Shown here piece by piece: positions 17,481 through 26,510 of a stretch of DNA of 64,000 bases. Position 1 is the stretch's first letter; each line of letters begins with the position of its first letter. Source of the DNA: Chloroflexota bacterium (GTDB lineage: Bacteria; Chloroflexota; UBA11872); assembly GCA_022825895.1 (NCBI GenBank), contig JAJDVX010000001.1, positions 42,238-106,237 on the forward strand, written 5' to 3'. The translations under genes were made by a program, and so were the position numbers. The notes below the pieces were generated by a model, which did no database searches, was not told where the DNA came from, and saw only the letters and a program-made list of their open reading frames with translations.

Positions 17481-18857
17481 TTAGGCGGCCACCAGAGCCG
17501 CCGCCTCGCGTCCCGCGATCCGCCCGTAGGCAATGCCCAGGCAGAGACCGCCTGTGTATCCCCGCGTGTACAAGCCGCCCACGTCCGCCCCCGCCGCAAA
17601 GAGCCCGGGAATCGGATGTCCCGCCAGGTCTAGGATCTGGGCGCGCTCGTTCGTGCGCGCGCCCCCGTACGTGAACGTGGCGCCAGGCAGACATCGGATC
17701 GCGCGGAATGGTGGGGAGTCCAAGGGCTGTAGCCCACCGCTCCTCGGCACGCTCAGCATCGACAGATCGTTCGCCGCGGCTGCCGCGTTGTGTTCATGCA
17801 GGGTGTTGAGCAGTGGCGCCTTGACCACGCCCCAGCGGCGGAACATCTGGTCCGCCAGCGACTCAAGGTCCGGCGCCTCCAGTATTTCGCCGCCCGCATT
17901 TCGAATGTTCTCCATCCGGCGATCCACGGCGCCCGGACTCTCACCCATGCCAGTCGCCCGCAGCTTGCGAACGCGCTCGTCGAAGACTAGAAAGCACAAG
18001 GCCTCGGGCTGATGCACCACGGCATGGACCGTCACTTCGTCTCCCAGGAACTCATCGTCGAATCGCTGACCGTGAAGATTCACGAACACCGAGAACTGGC
18101 TGAAGTCCGGCTTTACGCTCGCAAAATTGTGCACCCCCGTCTCCGCGGGCGGCGCCGGAATCATGTGCCCGTAGAACCGACCGAAGGGTCCCGCCGTGCC
18201 CGCGCCTGCCTCCAGCGCCGCCAGGAATCCGTCGCCCGTGCTGTAGGCGTTGCCGCGCACGATCACGTGATGCGCCCAGCGGCCGAAGTACCGGGCGCGA
18301 AGGTCGGGGCTCGCCTGGAACCCACCCGTCGCCAGCACCACCGCTCCGGCCGAAACCTCCACCGTCCGCCCGCCGCCGCGCGCTTCCGCGCCGGACACAC
18401 CGCCGTCTCGCCCGATGTGAAGCGACCGCAGCCCGGTATTCGTCAGAATCGTCCCGCCCGCGGCCTCCACACTCGCCGCCAGGTCATTCATAAACGTCCG
18501 CGAGTCAGGTCGGAACGCGTGGACGTACCGCGCGAACTTATACGGCGTCGGATCCAACTGTTCTTCGATCTGCAGACCCAACGACTCGTACCAGGCCACA
18601 CCTTCCAGGTAGTTCTCAACCAGGGCCTGGCCCATGGATGCATCGCCGCCGGGCTGCACGCTCAACCATGCGTCCACATTCGCCGCCGTCCAGGCCGCCC
18701 CACCGGAGACGGCCGCCGACCCGCCGACTTCAGGCGCCTTCTCGATCACCAGCACTGATGCGCCCTGTTCCAACGCGGTCCGAGCTGCCGTCAGCCCGCC
18801 GATGCCAGCGCCGGCCACGACGATGTCTGCTTGCAGGTGATCGAAAGCGTCCTTCAT
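17481..18857 (-). CDS. FAD-dependent oxidoreductase (fumarate-reductase flavoprotein / FAD_binding_2 type)
   Basis: 458 residues. The dinucleotide-binding motif VVAGAGIGGLTAARTAL starts near residue 13, followed by GGSAAVSGGAAW, the flavoprotein-subunit signature. The C-terminal GLFAAGADVGGLYTRGYTGG closes the FAD site. Soluble relatives include 3-ketosteroid dehydrogenases, fumarate reductases and tricarballylate dehydrogenase, which insert or reduce C=C bonds. No haem or Fe-S partner gene is adjacent. Transcribed away from the cupin gene, it shares a 127-bp divergent control region with it. Confidence 0.88.
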   Translation of the reverse strand: MKDAFDHLQADIVVAGAGIGGLTAARTALEQGASVLVIEKAPEVGGSAAVSGGAAWTAANVDAWLSVQPGGDASMGQALVENYLEGVAWYESLGLQIEEQLDPTPYKFARYVHAFRPDSRTFMNDLAASVEAAGGTILTNTGLRSLHIGRDGGVSGAEARGGGRTVEVSAGAVVLATGGFQASPDLRARYFGRWAHHVIVRGNAYSTGDGFLAALEAGAGTAGPFGRFYGHMIPAPPAETGVHNFASVKPDFSQFSVFVNLHGQRFDDEFLGDEVTVHAVVHQPEALCFLVFDERVRKLRATGMGESPGAVDRRMENIRNAGGEILEAPDLESLADQMFRRWGVVKAPLLNTLHEHNAAAAANDLSMLSVPRSGGLQPLDSPPFRAIRCLPGATFTYGGARTNERAQILDLAGHPIPGLFAAGADVGGLYTRGYTGGLCLGIAYGRIAGREAAALVAA

Positions 18858-18984
18858 TGCCGCAATCCCATGAGCGCACGCAAGTCGCCAAGCCTACGGA
18901 CGCCGCGACGCGGTCGTCACCTCCGCCCGCGGTCCCGGCCCGGTATCGTGCCCCCGTGCTGCCAACCAACTGGGATGAGAACCA

Positions 18985-19365
18985 ATGACCGAATCAGGCG
19001 CTTCCCCTGCCGAACCGCGCATCGTCCACCTTGGCCAGGGCATCGCCGAGCGTTCCGACTGGGGAACCATCGAGTGGCTCGCCAACCGCAGCCTCACCCC
19101 CGGCTCCGAAATGACGTTCGGCCACGTGCGCCTCGAACCGGGTGCGTCCAACCCCCGCCACCTCCATCCCAACTGTCATGAACTGCTATTCGTGGTCGAA
19201 GGCGCGATCGATCACGAACTCAGTGGCGTCACCGTCCGCCTCGAAGCCGGCGACCTTCTCCACATCCCGATCGGCGCGCCCCACCAGGCCCACAATCGCG
19301 ACGACCGGCCCTGCGTGGTTGTCGTCACCTACTCAACGGAAGACCGGCAGACGCTGCCCGCCTGA
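18985..19365 (+). CDS. Single-domain cupin protein
   Basis: 126 residues with both cupin motifs. Motif 1 gives H59, H61 and E66 (RHLHPNCHE), and motif 2 gives H100 (IPIGAPHQAHN), a complete metal site. Small cupins of this type are sugar isomerases, dioxygenases or metabolite sensors. It is monocistronic and divergent from the flavoprotein. The next gene is convergent, 27 bp away. The substrate is not evident. Confidence 0.87.
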   Translation: MTESGASPAEPRIVHLGQGIAERSDWGTIEWLANRSLTPGSEMTFGHVRLEPGASNPRHLHPNCHELLFVVEGAIDHELSGVTVRLEAGDLLHIPIGAPHQAHNRDDRPCVVVVTYSTEDRQTLPA

Positions 19366-19392
19366 GCGCGCGACGGGTTTGGCGCCGGCCGA

Positions 19393-20379
19393 CTATCCCC
19401 AGATCCCGGTCTCCCGGTACCACGCCACCGAGTCAACCAGAGTCTCCTGCACCGGACGAACGCGAAACCCAAGCTCGGCTACGGCCCGCGCGTTCGTGAA
19501 GTACAGGTATCGGGACCCAACGGCCACTTCGTCCGGCGTCGCCGGCGGCTTCCAGCTCAGCCACAGCCCCGGACGTTCCAGCAAGGCGGCCAGAACACGC
19601 AAGCCGCCCGACGGCAATCCAACCCGCGGCGAGCGCGACTCCAGAACCGCCGCCCCCAGATCGGAAAGCTGGGCGTACGTAAGGTTATGCCCCGTCAACA
19701 GGTATCGACGCCCGCGCACGCCTCGCCTGGCCAGCCTCACCAGTCCCTCGGCCACGTCTCGCACATCGACGACGTTTACGCCGCCGGCCGGCGCAAACCT
19801 GACCCGCCCCCTGATCAGCGGCGACAGCAATTGCTCAGCGTGCCGACCGTGATCCCACGGACCCAGCACCGTCCCCGGGCTGGCGATCGTCACCGGCAGT
19901 CCGCGATTCGCGGCCTCCAGGGCCAGCCGCTCGCCGGCCCGCTTGTGCTCCGCATACATCAAGCGCGCGGACGCCGGCTGCACGACCGCGTCTTCATTCA
20001 TCACGTCGTCCGGCCTGTCCGCCAGGCCAATCGCGGCAAGCGAACTCACGTGTACCACGCGGCTCGTACCGGTACCCACCGCCCATTCCACCAGGTGCCG
20101 GACTCCATCCACGTTGACCGCACGCTGCGTCGCTTCGTCCCCGCGCCAGAACGACTGATCGGCCGCCAGGTGAAAAATCCAGTCAAAGCGTGTATCGGGA
20201 AACGTGGAGGCATCGGTCACATCGCCTGTAATCCGCGACACCGGCACGCCGTCAAAGGCGGTCTCCGCCCAGGGATCGCCCGGCAACACAAGCGCTGTCA
20301 CGTCGTGTCCGTCGTCCGCCAGGCGCCGGACCAGTCCCGAACCAATCTGACCCGACGCGCCCGTCACGAAGCAGCGCAC
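19393..20379 (-). CDS. NAD-dependent epimerase/dehydratase (dihydroflavonol-reductase-like SDR)
   Basis: 328 residues. The nucleotide motif GASGQIG is at residues 7-13, a HVSS serine near 111 is followed by Y142/K146 (YAEHK), and the tail resembles dihydroflavonol-4-reductase/hopanoid-associated epimerases. It is the last gene of a tight five-gene minus-strand operon (2-hydroxyacid dehydrogenase, FGGY kinase, aldolase, unknown, SDR), starting four bases after the unknown protein's stop. It may reduce a ketose or aldehyde formed by that pathway. Specificity is not assigned. Confidence 0.86.
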   Translation of the reverse strand: MRCFVTGASGQIGSGLVRRLADDGHDVTALVLPGDPWAETAFDGVPVSRITGDVTDASTFPDTRFDWIFHLAADQSFWRGDEATQRAVNVDGVRHLVEWAVGTGTSRVVHVSSLAAIGLADRPDDVMNEDAVVQPASARLMYAEHKRAGERLALEAANRGLPVTIASPGTVLGPWDHGRHAEQLLSPLIRGRVRFAPAGGVNVVDVRDVAEGLVRLARRGVRGRRYLLTGHNLTYAQLSDLGAAVLESRSPRVGLPSGGLRVLAALLERPGLWLSWKPPATPDEVAVGSRYLYFTNARAVAELGFRVRPVQETLVDSVAWYRETGIWG

Positions 20380-20383
20380 CTGC

Positions 20384-20758
20384 CTAGTCGCTCGCCGGCG
20401 TGTCCTTCACGCTGAAAGAAAGTTCCCCCAGCCCTTGCACTTCAAAGCCTATCGTTACCTCAACCACGCCCTCCGGCAGGCTGACGCCCGTGCCCCCGAG
20501 CACCGATGTTCGGTTCAGCGCCAGGCTGAACGGAGACTCCGGCGTGACGTCCGTAAACGCATGGCGCTCGCCGTCGACCTCGAAGAAGCACGCGTCCAGC
20601 GTGAGCACACCACCATTGACCGCAAGCGGCAGCAGCCGCCGCGCGTAACCCGATCCAAGCGTGTTCTTCAGTTCCAGCTGAAATCCGTCATCGGTCCGCC
20701 GCAGGCTGCCCCGAACGTACAGCCGTCGCAGCAGAAACCCGGGAACCTGCAGTGGCAT
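20384..20758 (-). CDS. Conserved-looking beta-rich protein of unknown function
   Basis: About 124 residues from the ATG at 20758, which sits in a TGATG overlap with the aldolase stop; a GTG one codon earlier (20761) is also possible. The sequence alternates short hydrophobic strands (FQLELKN, LTLDACFFEVDG, FSLALNRTSVL, VEVTIGFEVQG, ELSFSVKD), predicting a beta-sandwich without catalytic signature, signal peptide or membrane helix. Translational coupling to the aldolase implies a role in the same pathway, perhaps as a binding or chaperone subunit. I do not recognise the family. Confidence 0.72.
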   Translation of the reverse strand: MPLQVPGFLLRRLYVRGSLRRTDDGFQLELKNTLGSGYARRLLPLAVNGGVLTLDACFFEVDGERHAFTDVTPESPFSLALNRTSVLGGTGVSLPEGVVEVTIGFEVQGLGELSFSVKDTPASD

Positions 20759-21408
20759 CACACGCCCCCTTCACTCTGCATCATCCTATAGAGTTCGATT
20801 TCTGCGTCCACGAGGTCGCATGGCAGGCGCTGCGCACCCGGACGACTCGAAGCCAGCAGCCAAATGTGTGCCAGCCGCTCAGTTAGTCGCGTCATTTCCA
20901 GCGCATCCACCGGGTCGCGTCCTACCGTTAAGGTGCCATGGTTTGCCAGGAGCACGGCCCGCCGTTCGCCTAGCGCGGCTACCGCGCGTTCAGCCAGGTC
21001 CTTCGACGCGGCCGGTGCGTAGCTACTTACCGCAACTTCACCCCCGAGGTAGACCACCTGTTCGTCAACGAACGCCGGAATCGACTCCCGCCGCACCGCC
21101 ATCGCGCTCGCATGCACCGGATGTGCGTGCACCACCGCCTGTACATCCGGTCGGGCAGCGTAGATGGCCCCGTGCATGAGCGATTCTGACGATGGCAGGC
21201 CTTCGCCCTCGATCGGATCGCCCGCAAACGTCACCGTCACGACGTGCTCCGCCTGCAGATCCGCATAGGGCACGCGAGTCGGCGTGATGTGCATCGTGCT
21301 CTCACCCTCGGCACGTGCGCTCACGTTTCCCGCGGACCCCACCACGAGTCCATCGCGATGCATCGTCCGCGCAACCTCGGCCACGGCCGCCTTGAGACCG
21401 AGCGCCAT
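20758..21408 (-). CDS. Class II aldolase / adducin-family protein (FucA/AraD-like)
   Basis: 216 residues. The class II metal and catalytic residues are present: Glu75 in LPSSESLMHG, H94 and H96 in VVHAHPVHA and H157 in LLANHGTL. N-terminal SAGNVSAR is the phosphate-binding segment. Relatives cleave fuculose-1-P or rhamnulose-1-P, or epimerise ribulose-5-P. Its start abuts the kinase stop (21408/21409) and its stop overlaps the following gene, so kinase then aldolase form the classical phosphorylate-and-cleave pair. The sugar is unknown. Confidence 0.9.
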   Translation of the reverse strand: MALGLKAAVAEVARTMHRDGLVVGSAGNVSARAEGESTMHITPTRVPYADLQAEHVVTVTFAGDPIEGEGLPSSESLMHGAIYAARPDVQAVVHAHPVHASAMAVRRESIPAFVDEQVVYLGGEVAVSSYAPAASKDLAERAVAALGERRAVLLANHGTLTVGRDPVDALEMTRLTERLAHIWLLASSRPGAQRLPCDLVDAEIELYRMMQSEGGV

Positions 21409-22848
21409 CTAGAGCGCGTCCTGCACAAAAGTCTCTAGTCGCGCCCGTAAGGCAAGCCAACGCTGGTAATGATCCGCGTAGGCCGGCGCCTTCGTCATGT
21501 CCGGTTCGCACCACACGCCGGGTGGCGCCAGTGCGTCAGCCGCCTCAACCTGGCCACCATAGTCCGGTGCCGCCGCAGCCAGCGCCGCGCCCCAGGCCGA
21601 CGCGGCCACTCCCGGAAACGAACACACCGCACTGCCGGTCACGTTCGCCAGAATCTGTCCCGCTGCCGGCGCCCGTGCATACCCGCCGGTCAGACGGATC
21701 GGACCCGCCGCCGCCGCGCCGTCCAGCGCCAGCCGGTTCCCGTAAACCGCAAACCCCAAGTCCTCCAGCACGGCTGTACCCAGGACCTCGGCCGTCGGGG
21801 CGCCCGTCACGAATGGTGACGGACTCAACATGCCAGTCACGCTCAGGCCGGGAACACTCCAGTCCGTCACCCGCAATCCCGAGAGCGCGAACACGCCCGC
21901 CTCGGCGGCCGACGCCTCGCTCGCAGCCGCCATCGTGAGTTCACCCGACCGGTGCTGCGACCGCAGCCATCCGTAGCCAGTGCCCCCATCCCCGGCGTTC
22001 GCTTCCGCCATCAGCCCGCCACCCATTCGCAGCCCGCGCCACACTCGCGAATCGCCAGTGTGAGTCTCGGCTGGCCGTAGACACGTAGTGCTCCATCCCG
22101 CCGCTACACAGTCGGCGTCTGAGGCCGCGCCTCTCGTAGCCAACTCTGCGGCATGGCTGTCCGGCCAGGCAGCCGAGACCAGGCAGTTGGCATCCAATGT
22201 ACTGTCTGGTCGAACACGTGCCGGGGCCGGCTCTCGTTCCACTGCGGGAAGTACTGACCGAGCCCAGGTCGGAATCAGGCTCATGGCCCAGTCGTCGGCC
22301 TCAAGATCCCATGCCCCCGTCTCCATCGCCGAGATATCCGTGAGCACGGGTTCCGCCCCGAGGCGTTCGGCAACCCAGCCCTCAAGCGTTCTGAGCTTCG
22401 CGGCGGCCTCGCAAACTTCCGGTCGTTCCTCCGCCAGCCACCGCAACTTCCCGGGCCAGTGAATCATCGCCGGTGCGTGGCCAGTCACGGCCAGCACCGG
22501 CCGGTCACTCTCCGCCTCCACGCTCGCCCCGGCCAGCGCTGCGCGCACATCGTCATTGCCAGAGGCGAAGAGCACCTTGTCCTGTGCATCCACCACGATC
22601 AGACTGTGTCGGCACGCCGCCACGCCGATGGCCGCTACCCGTCGGCCTGCGCAGACCTTGTTCAGCACCTCCACGCAAGCAAGCCAGATTCCGTCCAGGT
22701 CCAGGTCGCGCTCGAAATCCTCGAGAGACATCGGCGCTCTCGCGCGCTCGCGACGCGCCTGTCCCGCCTCCCGCCCCTCCGGAGAAACGGCCACCGCCCG
22801 AATCCCCGACGACCCGATGTCAAGACCGACATAGACCCGCTCACGCAT
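21409..22848 (-). CDS. FGGY-family carbohydrate kinase
   Basis: 479 residues. The N-terminal YVGLDIGSSGIRAVAV holds the ATPase phosphate-1 loop, GVAACRHSLIVVD is the following conserved strand, and the C-terminal IRLTGGYARAPAAGQILANV is the adenosine-binding segment of xylulokinase/gluconokinase relatives. It phosphorylates a sugar or polyol with ATP. It overlaps the upstream 2-hydroxyacid dehydrogenase gene by eight bases and runs straight into the aldolase. An FGGY kinase beside a 2-hydroxyacid dehydrogenase resembles the yoaC/yoaD pair of Bacillus subtilis, but that is a loose analogy. Confidence 0.9.
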   Translation of the reverse strand: MRERVYVGLDIGSSGIRAVAVSPEGREAGQARRERARAPMSLEDFERDLDLDGIWLACVEVLNKVCAGRRVAAIGVAACRHSLIVVDAQDKVLFASGNDDVRAALAGASVEAESDRPVLAVTGHAPAMIHWPGKLRWLAEERPEVCEAAAKLRTLEGWVAERLGAEPVLTDISAMETGAWDLEADDWAMSLIPTWARSVLPAVEREPAPARVRPDSTLDANCLVSAAWPDSHAAELATRGAASDADCVAAGWSTTCLRPAETHTGDSRVWRGLRMGGGLMAEANAGDGGTGYGWLRSQHRSGELTMAAASEASAAEAGVFALSGLRVTDWSVPGLSVTGMLSPSPFVTGAPTAEVLGTAVLEDLGFAVYGNRLALDGAAAAGPIRLTGGYARAPAAGQILANVTGSAVCSFPGVAASAWGAALAAAAPDYGGQVEAADALAPPGVWCEPDMTKAPAYADHYQRWLALRARLETFVQDAL

Positions 22849-23860
22849 TTCGTCCCAGGACTTCCGGATTCACGATCCGTGCAGGCCGCACGCCATCCAA
22901 AAACGCCAGGAAATCGTCCACCACCATGGCCGAATAGCGCTGCACCGTGGCGTCCGTGGCGCCCCCGATGTGTGGAAGCAAAAGCACGTTCGGCGCATCC
23001 AGCAAGGGGTTGTCAGGCCGTATCGGATGCGTATCGAACACGTCGAACGCGGCTCCGGCCAGCCGTCCGTCGCGCAGCGCCACGGCCACATCGTCCGCCT
23101 CCACCACACCTTCGCCGGTCGTCGCGACCAGGCGCGCGCCTCTTGGCATGCGGCGTATCGCCTTCGCGTCGATCATTCCCCTCGTCGATTCAATCGACGG
23201 GCAATGCACCGCCAGCATCGTGGACATTGCCAGCAGGTCCTCCCAGGAAGTCGGCTCGCATCCGGCTGCCCGAATCTGTGCGTCATTCAATGCCGGATCG
23301 ACGGCCAGCACGCGCGCACCAAATGCCGAGGTCAGCCGCGCCGTCTGACGACCGATTCGCCCCAGGCCAACAATCCCCACGACCTGGCGACCAAGCTCCG
23401 AGCCCCGCATCTCCGCGTAGGCCGTCACGGGGTCATTCCAGCGGCGCTCCGCCACGTACGCGGCCGCCTCTGGTAGGGCTCGCAGCAGCGTCAGCATCAT
23501 GGCGATCGTCAGTTCCGCCACCGCTTTCGCGTTGCGGCCGGGCGCATGCGTCACCACCACGCCGGCGCGCGTTGCCGTCTCGATGTCGACATGCCCGGGA
23601 TTTCCACGGCAAACCCCCACAAACCCGAGTTGTGGCGCCGCCTCGAATGTTTCGTCCATCACGAAGTCAGCCTCCACGAACAGCCCCAGCACTCCGCGCG
23701 CGTCTAGCTCCTTGCCGAGCTCCTCCGGATCCGCCAACTCCAGCGTCTTCGTCCACGGCCTCACAACCACCTCAGCCACTCGTTCCAGGCGCCTCAGCTC
23801 CACTGGATCGAGTTCAACCAGGCTCAACACGCGCGGCCGCGTGGCCGCCGCCGCCGTCAT
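22841..23860 (-). CDS. D-2-hydroxyacid dehydrogenase-family protein with altered active site
   Basis: 339 residues. The NAD-binding motif GIVGLGRIGRQTA is near residues 162-174 and the dyad His is retained as H297 in LLPHIGGAT. The usual catalytic Arg (NTARGG-type motif) aligns with LVATTGEG, where Gly249 replaces it. The usual Glu (FxxEP motif) aligns with FDTHP, where His278 replaces it. Two of three canonical catalytic residues therefore appear missing, so either the chemistry differs or the protein binds without turning over. It is first in the kinase/aldolase operon. Fold assignment is firm; activity is not. Confidence 0.87.
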   Translation of the reverse strand: MTAAAATRPRVLSLVELDPVELRRLERVAEVVVRPWTKTLELADPEELGKELDARGVLGLFVEADFVMDETFEAAPQLGFVGVCRGNPGHVDIETATRAGVVVTHAPGRNAKAVAELTIAMMLTLLRALPEAAAYVAERRWNDPVTAYAEMRGSELGRQVVGIVGLGRIGRQTARLTSAFGARVLAVDPALNDAQIRAAGCEPTSWEDLLAMSTMLAVHCPSIESTRGMIDAKAIRRMPRGARLVATTGEGVVEADDVAVALRDGRLAGAAFDVFDTHPIRPDNPLLDAPNVLLLPHIGGATDATVQRYSAMVVDDFLAFLDGVRPARIVNPEVLGRNA

Positions 23861-23887
23861 GCGCAGATGCGCCCGCGCGGACTTTCC

Positions 23888-24769
23888 CTAAGGCACATAT
23901 CCCCAGCGGGCTTCGGCCTCGTCCGCGGCGTCAATAGCCTCGGCGAGCGCCTTCGCGCTTGCCAGCGCGGCGTCGGGCGACGCCGTTCCAAGCAACACAT
24001 GCACCTCTGCCGCTTCAAGGCTCAAGTCCCGAATGCGCTGCACCCATGGCGCCAGGCTGCGCTCGTCGTATTCGTAGGTCACCGGCTCCACGGGTGACTG
24101 CAGCGTCCGCGTCCACCCCTCCGCGTTATGTCCATGCAGACGCACCACCGCCAGGTCATCCACTGTCGTCATGTCAAACGGGGGATACCAGTCGTCGCTC
24201 TCGGACGGGAAGTCTGCAATCACCGTGCCGACTTCAAGCTCAATCAGCGTCTCCAGCGTCGATTCCTGGTTCACCGGCACTTGCCAGGTTGGATGCCGGA
24301 ATTCGACCGCCAACGGCAGTTCCGGCAACTCCTGGCGAACCCGACCCAGGTACTCTCGCCCCGCGGTGCCGGCTTCGAACCACGGCGGAAACTGCAGAAT
24401 GACCGCCCCCAGCCGCCCCGCGGTCCGCAACGGCTCCAGCGACGCCCGAAAATCCTCGAACAGCACACCGGGGGGCTCCACCGCAACATCCGTCCAGGAC
24501 TTCTTTCGGCGCGGATCCGCTCCCGGCCGTCGCTGATAAAGCGTCAGTCCTCCAAAGGCCACCACGTCGAATCTGAAACCGTCCGGCGACCGATCGGCCC
24601 ACTCCTGCACGCGCTCCGGCTTTGGAATCCCGCTGAACACATTCTCGGCTTCAACCACCGACGCGTGTTGGGCGTAGACGCCCAGCATTTCATTCGGACG
24701 CGTGCGTGGCGGGTAAATCTCCTTCAGCCGTTGCCAGCCCCGCGTGCCGTACCGGCGGACTGCGGTCAC
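23888..24769 (-). CDS. DUF72 family TIM-barrel-like protein
   Basis: 293 residues. RYGTRGWQRLKEIYPPRTRP at the N-terminus, AVILQFPPWF in the middle and AVEFRHPTWQ followed by RLHGHNAEGW are the landmarks of DUF72 (YecE-like). The family has a TIM-barrel fold and no established biochemical function. Its start overlaps the 2TM gene stop by four bases, placing it in the apgM-selA-2TM-DUF72 block. Only 27 bp separate its stop from the next downstream start, so transcription may continue into the sugar operon. Confidence 0.87.
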   Translation of the reverse strand: MTAVRRYGTRGWQRLKEIYPPRTRPNEMLGVYAQHASVVEAENVFSGIPKPERVQEWADRSPDGFRFDVVAFGGLTLYQRRPGADPRRKKSWTDVAVEPPGVLFEDFRASLEPLRTAGRLGAVILQFPPWFEAGTAGREYLGRVRQELPELPLAVEFRHPTWQVPVNQESTLETLIELEVGTVIADFPSESDDWYPPFDMTTVDDLAVVRLHGHNAEGWTRTLQSPVEPVTYEYDERSLAPWVQRIRDLSLEAAEVHVLLGTASPDAALASAKALAEAIDAADEAEARWGYVP

Positions 24770-25104
24770 ACGGCCTTCCCGGCGTCGTCACTGCCGACGC
24801 CTCGCCGTGCTGACATTCGCTCAATCTCGCGCCGGTACTCGCGGTCCCGCCAGCCCTCGATCGCCCGCATCCCGGGTCCAAACAGCACCGCCACGTGTGC
24901 GGCCAGCGCAATCAGCCAGAACAGCATTGGCCAGAAGAACCACAGGCTCTCCGGCGTCGTTGCCAGGTTCAACACCAGCAACAACAGCCCAATCGCCAGG
25001 AACACCCCCACGTGGGCCGCAAAACCAATCCGCGCGCGAATCCGCTCCGTGGCGCGACGAAAGGCGACGTCTTCGTCTGCCGTCGAAAGGTCGGCCATGT
25101 GCAA
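24766..25104 (-). CDS. Small 2TM-domain membrane protein
   Basis: 112 residues. Two hydrophobic helices are visible (about residues 27-47, HVGVFLAIGLLLLVLNLATT, and 53-73, LWFFWPMLFWLIALAAHVAV) joined by a short loop, preceded by an ERIRARIGF segment and followed by a charged FGPGMRAIEGWRDREYRREIER helix. This matches the bacterial 2TM domain, often found alone or fused to histidine kinases. The function is unknown. It starts 49 bp after selA and overlaps the DUF72 start. Confidence 0.8.
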   Translation of the reverse strand: MHMADLSTADEDVAFRRATERIRARIGFAAHVGVFLAIGLLLLVLNLATTPESLWFFWPMLFWLIALAAHVAVLFGPGMRAIEGWRDREYRREIERMSARRGVGSDDAGKAV

Positions 25105-25153
25105 GAGCCCTTCTGCGCGCGCGCTGGGATTCTAGCCTTCAGCGCCTGGCGTG

Positions 25154-26509
25154 CTAGAGCGCCCGCAGCGCCGTCCGCAGCGCGTCTTCATCCCTGGGCA
25201 GCACCGTACGCATGTCCAGCCGCACGTGGCCCGAGTGGATTCGTCCGACGACAGGGGGCGAGCAGTTTCGAAGCCGTGCCGCCAATTCGTCAGCGCCCGT
25301 TCCCTCGTGCGCAATCTCGATCGCCACGCTGGGAAGCACCTGGCCCGGCAACGACCCGCCGCCAACGGCCGCGCTCGAATCCACCAGCCGCACCCCCGCC
25401 GCACCATCCATTACCCGCTCGCCCCGCTCCCGCAACTCGTCCAGCCCGGCCGCGATCATCTGCCAGACCGGGACTGTCGCCGGCGCCTCGTCCCGCAGGT
25501 AGTGCCCCAAGGTCGCTCGCAGCCCCGCAATCGTCATCTTGTCCGGCCGCAGCGCCCGCGCCAGCGGCCGCCGCGCAATCGGATCCACCACCTCGGCGGC
25601 GCCAACGATCACTCCAGCCTGCGGCCCTCCCAGCAACTTGTCGCCCGAGAACGTCACCAGGTCCGCCCCGGCATCCAGCGCCTCCCTCATCAGCGGCTCC
25701 CGCGCAAGCCCATACGCCGTCGTGTCCAGCAGAGCGCCCGACCCCAGGTCGTTGATCAGCAGCAGGCCGCGCTCGTGCGCCAAGCCGGCCAGTTCGGCCG
25801 GGTCGGGCGACTCCGTAAACCCCATCTGGGCAAAGTTGCTGGGATGGACCCGCATGATCGCGGCCGTATCGTCATTCACCGCCCGTGCGTAGTCCTCCAC
25901 CCGCGTCCGATTCGTCGTGCCCACATCTCGCAGTCGCGCCCCGCTCGCCTGCAGGATGTCGGGAATCCGAAACCCGCCCCCAATCTCAATCGACTCACCC
26001 CGCGCCACCAGCACCTCGCGCCCCCGCGCGTGCGCCTCCAGCGTCAGGAACACCGCCGCCGCGTTGTTATTCACCACCAGCGCCGCCGCGGCCCCCGTGA
26101 CCTCGCGAACCACGTCCGAGATGTGATTTGACCGCGAGCCGCGCCGGCCCGTCCTAAGGTCATACTCCAGATCGCTGTAACCGCTCGCCGCCGCGTGAAC
26201 GGCCGCCAGAGCCTGATCGCTCAGCGGCGCACGCCCCAGGTTGGTGTGAATGATTACGCCTGTGGCGTTGATAACGGGCTGCGGCGCCTCCTGGAGCACC
26301 AGCCGGGCTCGCAGCGCGCCCGCCTCCGCAATTGCGTCCGCGCTTGACGCCTGATGCCCTTGCGCCACCGCCTTTCGGGCTAGTGCGGTCTCGGCCCGAG
26401 CGGCCCGCACCGCCAACCGCGCCGGCACGTCCGGCGCCAGCCGCTCGATCGCCTGGGCCACGACCTCCACCGAGGGGATCAGCCTGAAGTTCGCCAGCGC
26501 CTCGCTCAC
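25154..26509 (-). CDS. selA: L-seryl-tRNA(Sec) selenium transferase
   Basis: 451 residues, typical for SelA. It has the N-terminal domain, then NATGVIIHTNLGRAPLS and the PLP lysine K291 in FSGDKLLGGPQAG. SelA converts seryl-tRNA(Sec) to selenocysteinyl-tRNA using selenophosphate, so this genome should encode selenoproteins. selB, selD and selC (tRNA-Sec) are not in the window. It starts one or two bases before the apgM stop, indicating cotranscription with a glycolytic gene, which looks like chance operon structure rather than pathway logic. Confidence 0.95.
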   Translation of the reverse strand: MSEALANFRLIPSVEVVAQAIERLAPDVPARLAVRAARAETALARKAVAQGHQASSADAIAEAGALRARLVLQEAPQPVINATGVIIHTNLGRAPLSDQALAAVHAAASGYSDLEYDLRTGRRGSRSNHISDVVREVTGAAAALVVNNNAAAVFLTLEAHARGREVLVARGESIEIGGGFRIPDILQASGARLRDVGTTNRTRVEDYARAVNDDTAAIMRVHPSNFAQMGFTESPDPAELAGLAHERGLLLINDLGSGALLDTTAYGLAREPLMREALDAGADLVTFSGDKLLGGPQAGVIVGAAEVVDPIARRPLARALRPDKMTIAGLRATLGHYLRDEAPATVPVWQMIAAGLDELRERGERVMDGAAGVRLVDSSAAVGGGSLPGQVLPSVAIEIAHEGTGADELAARLRNCSPPVVGRIHSGHVRLDMRTVLPRDEDALRTALRAL

Positions 26510-26510
26510 C

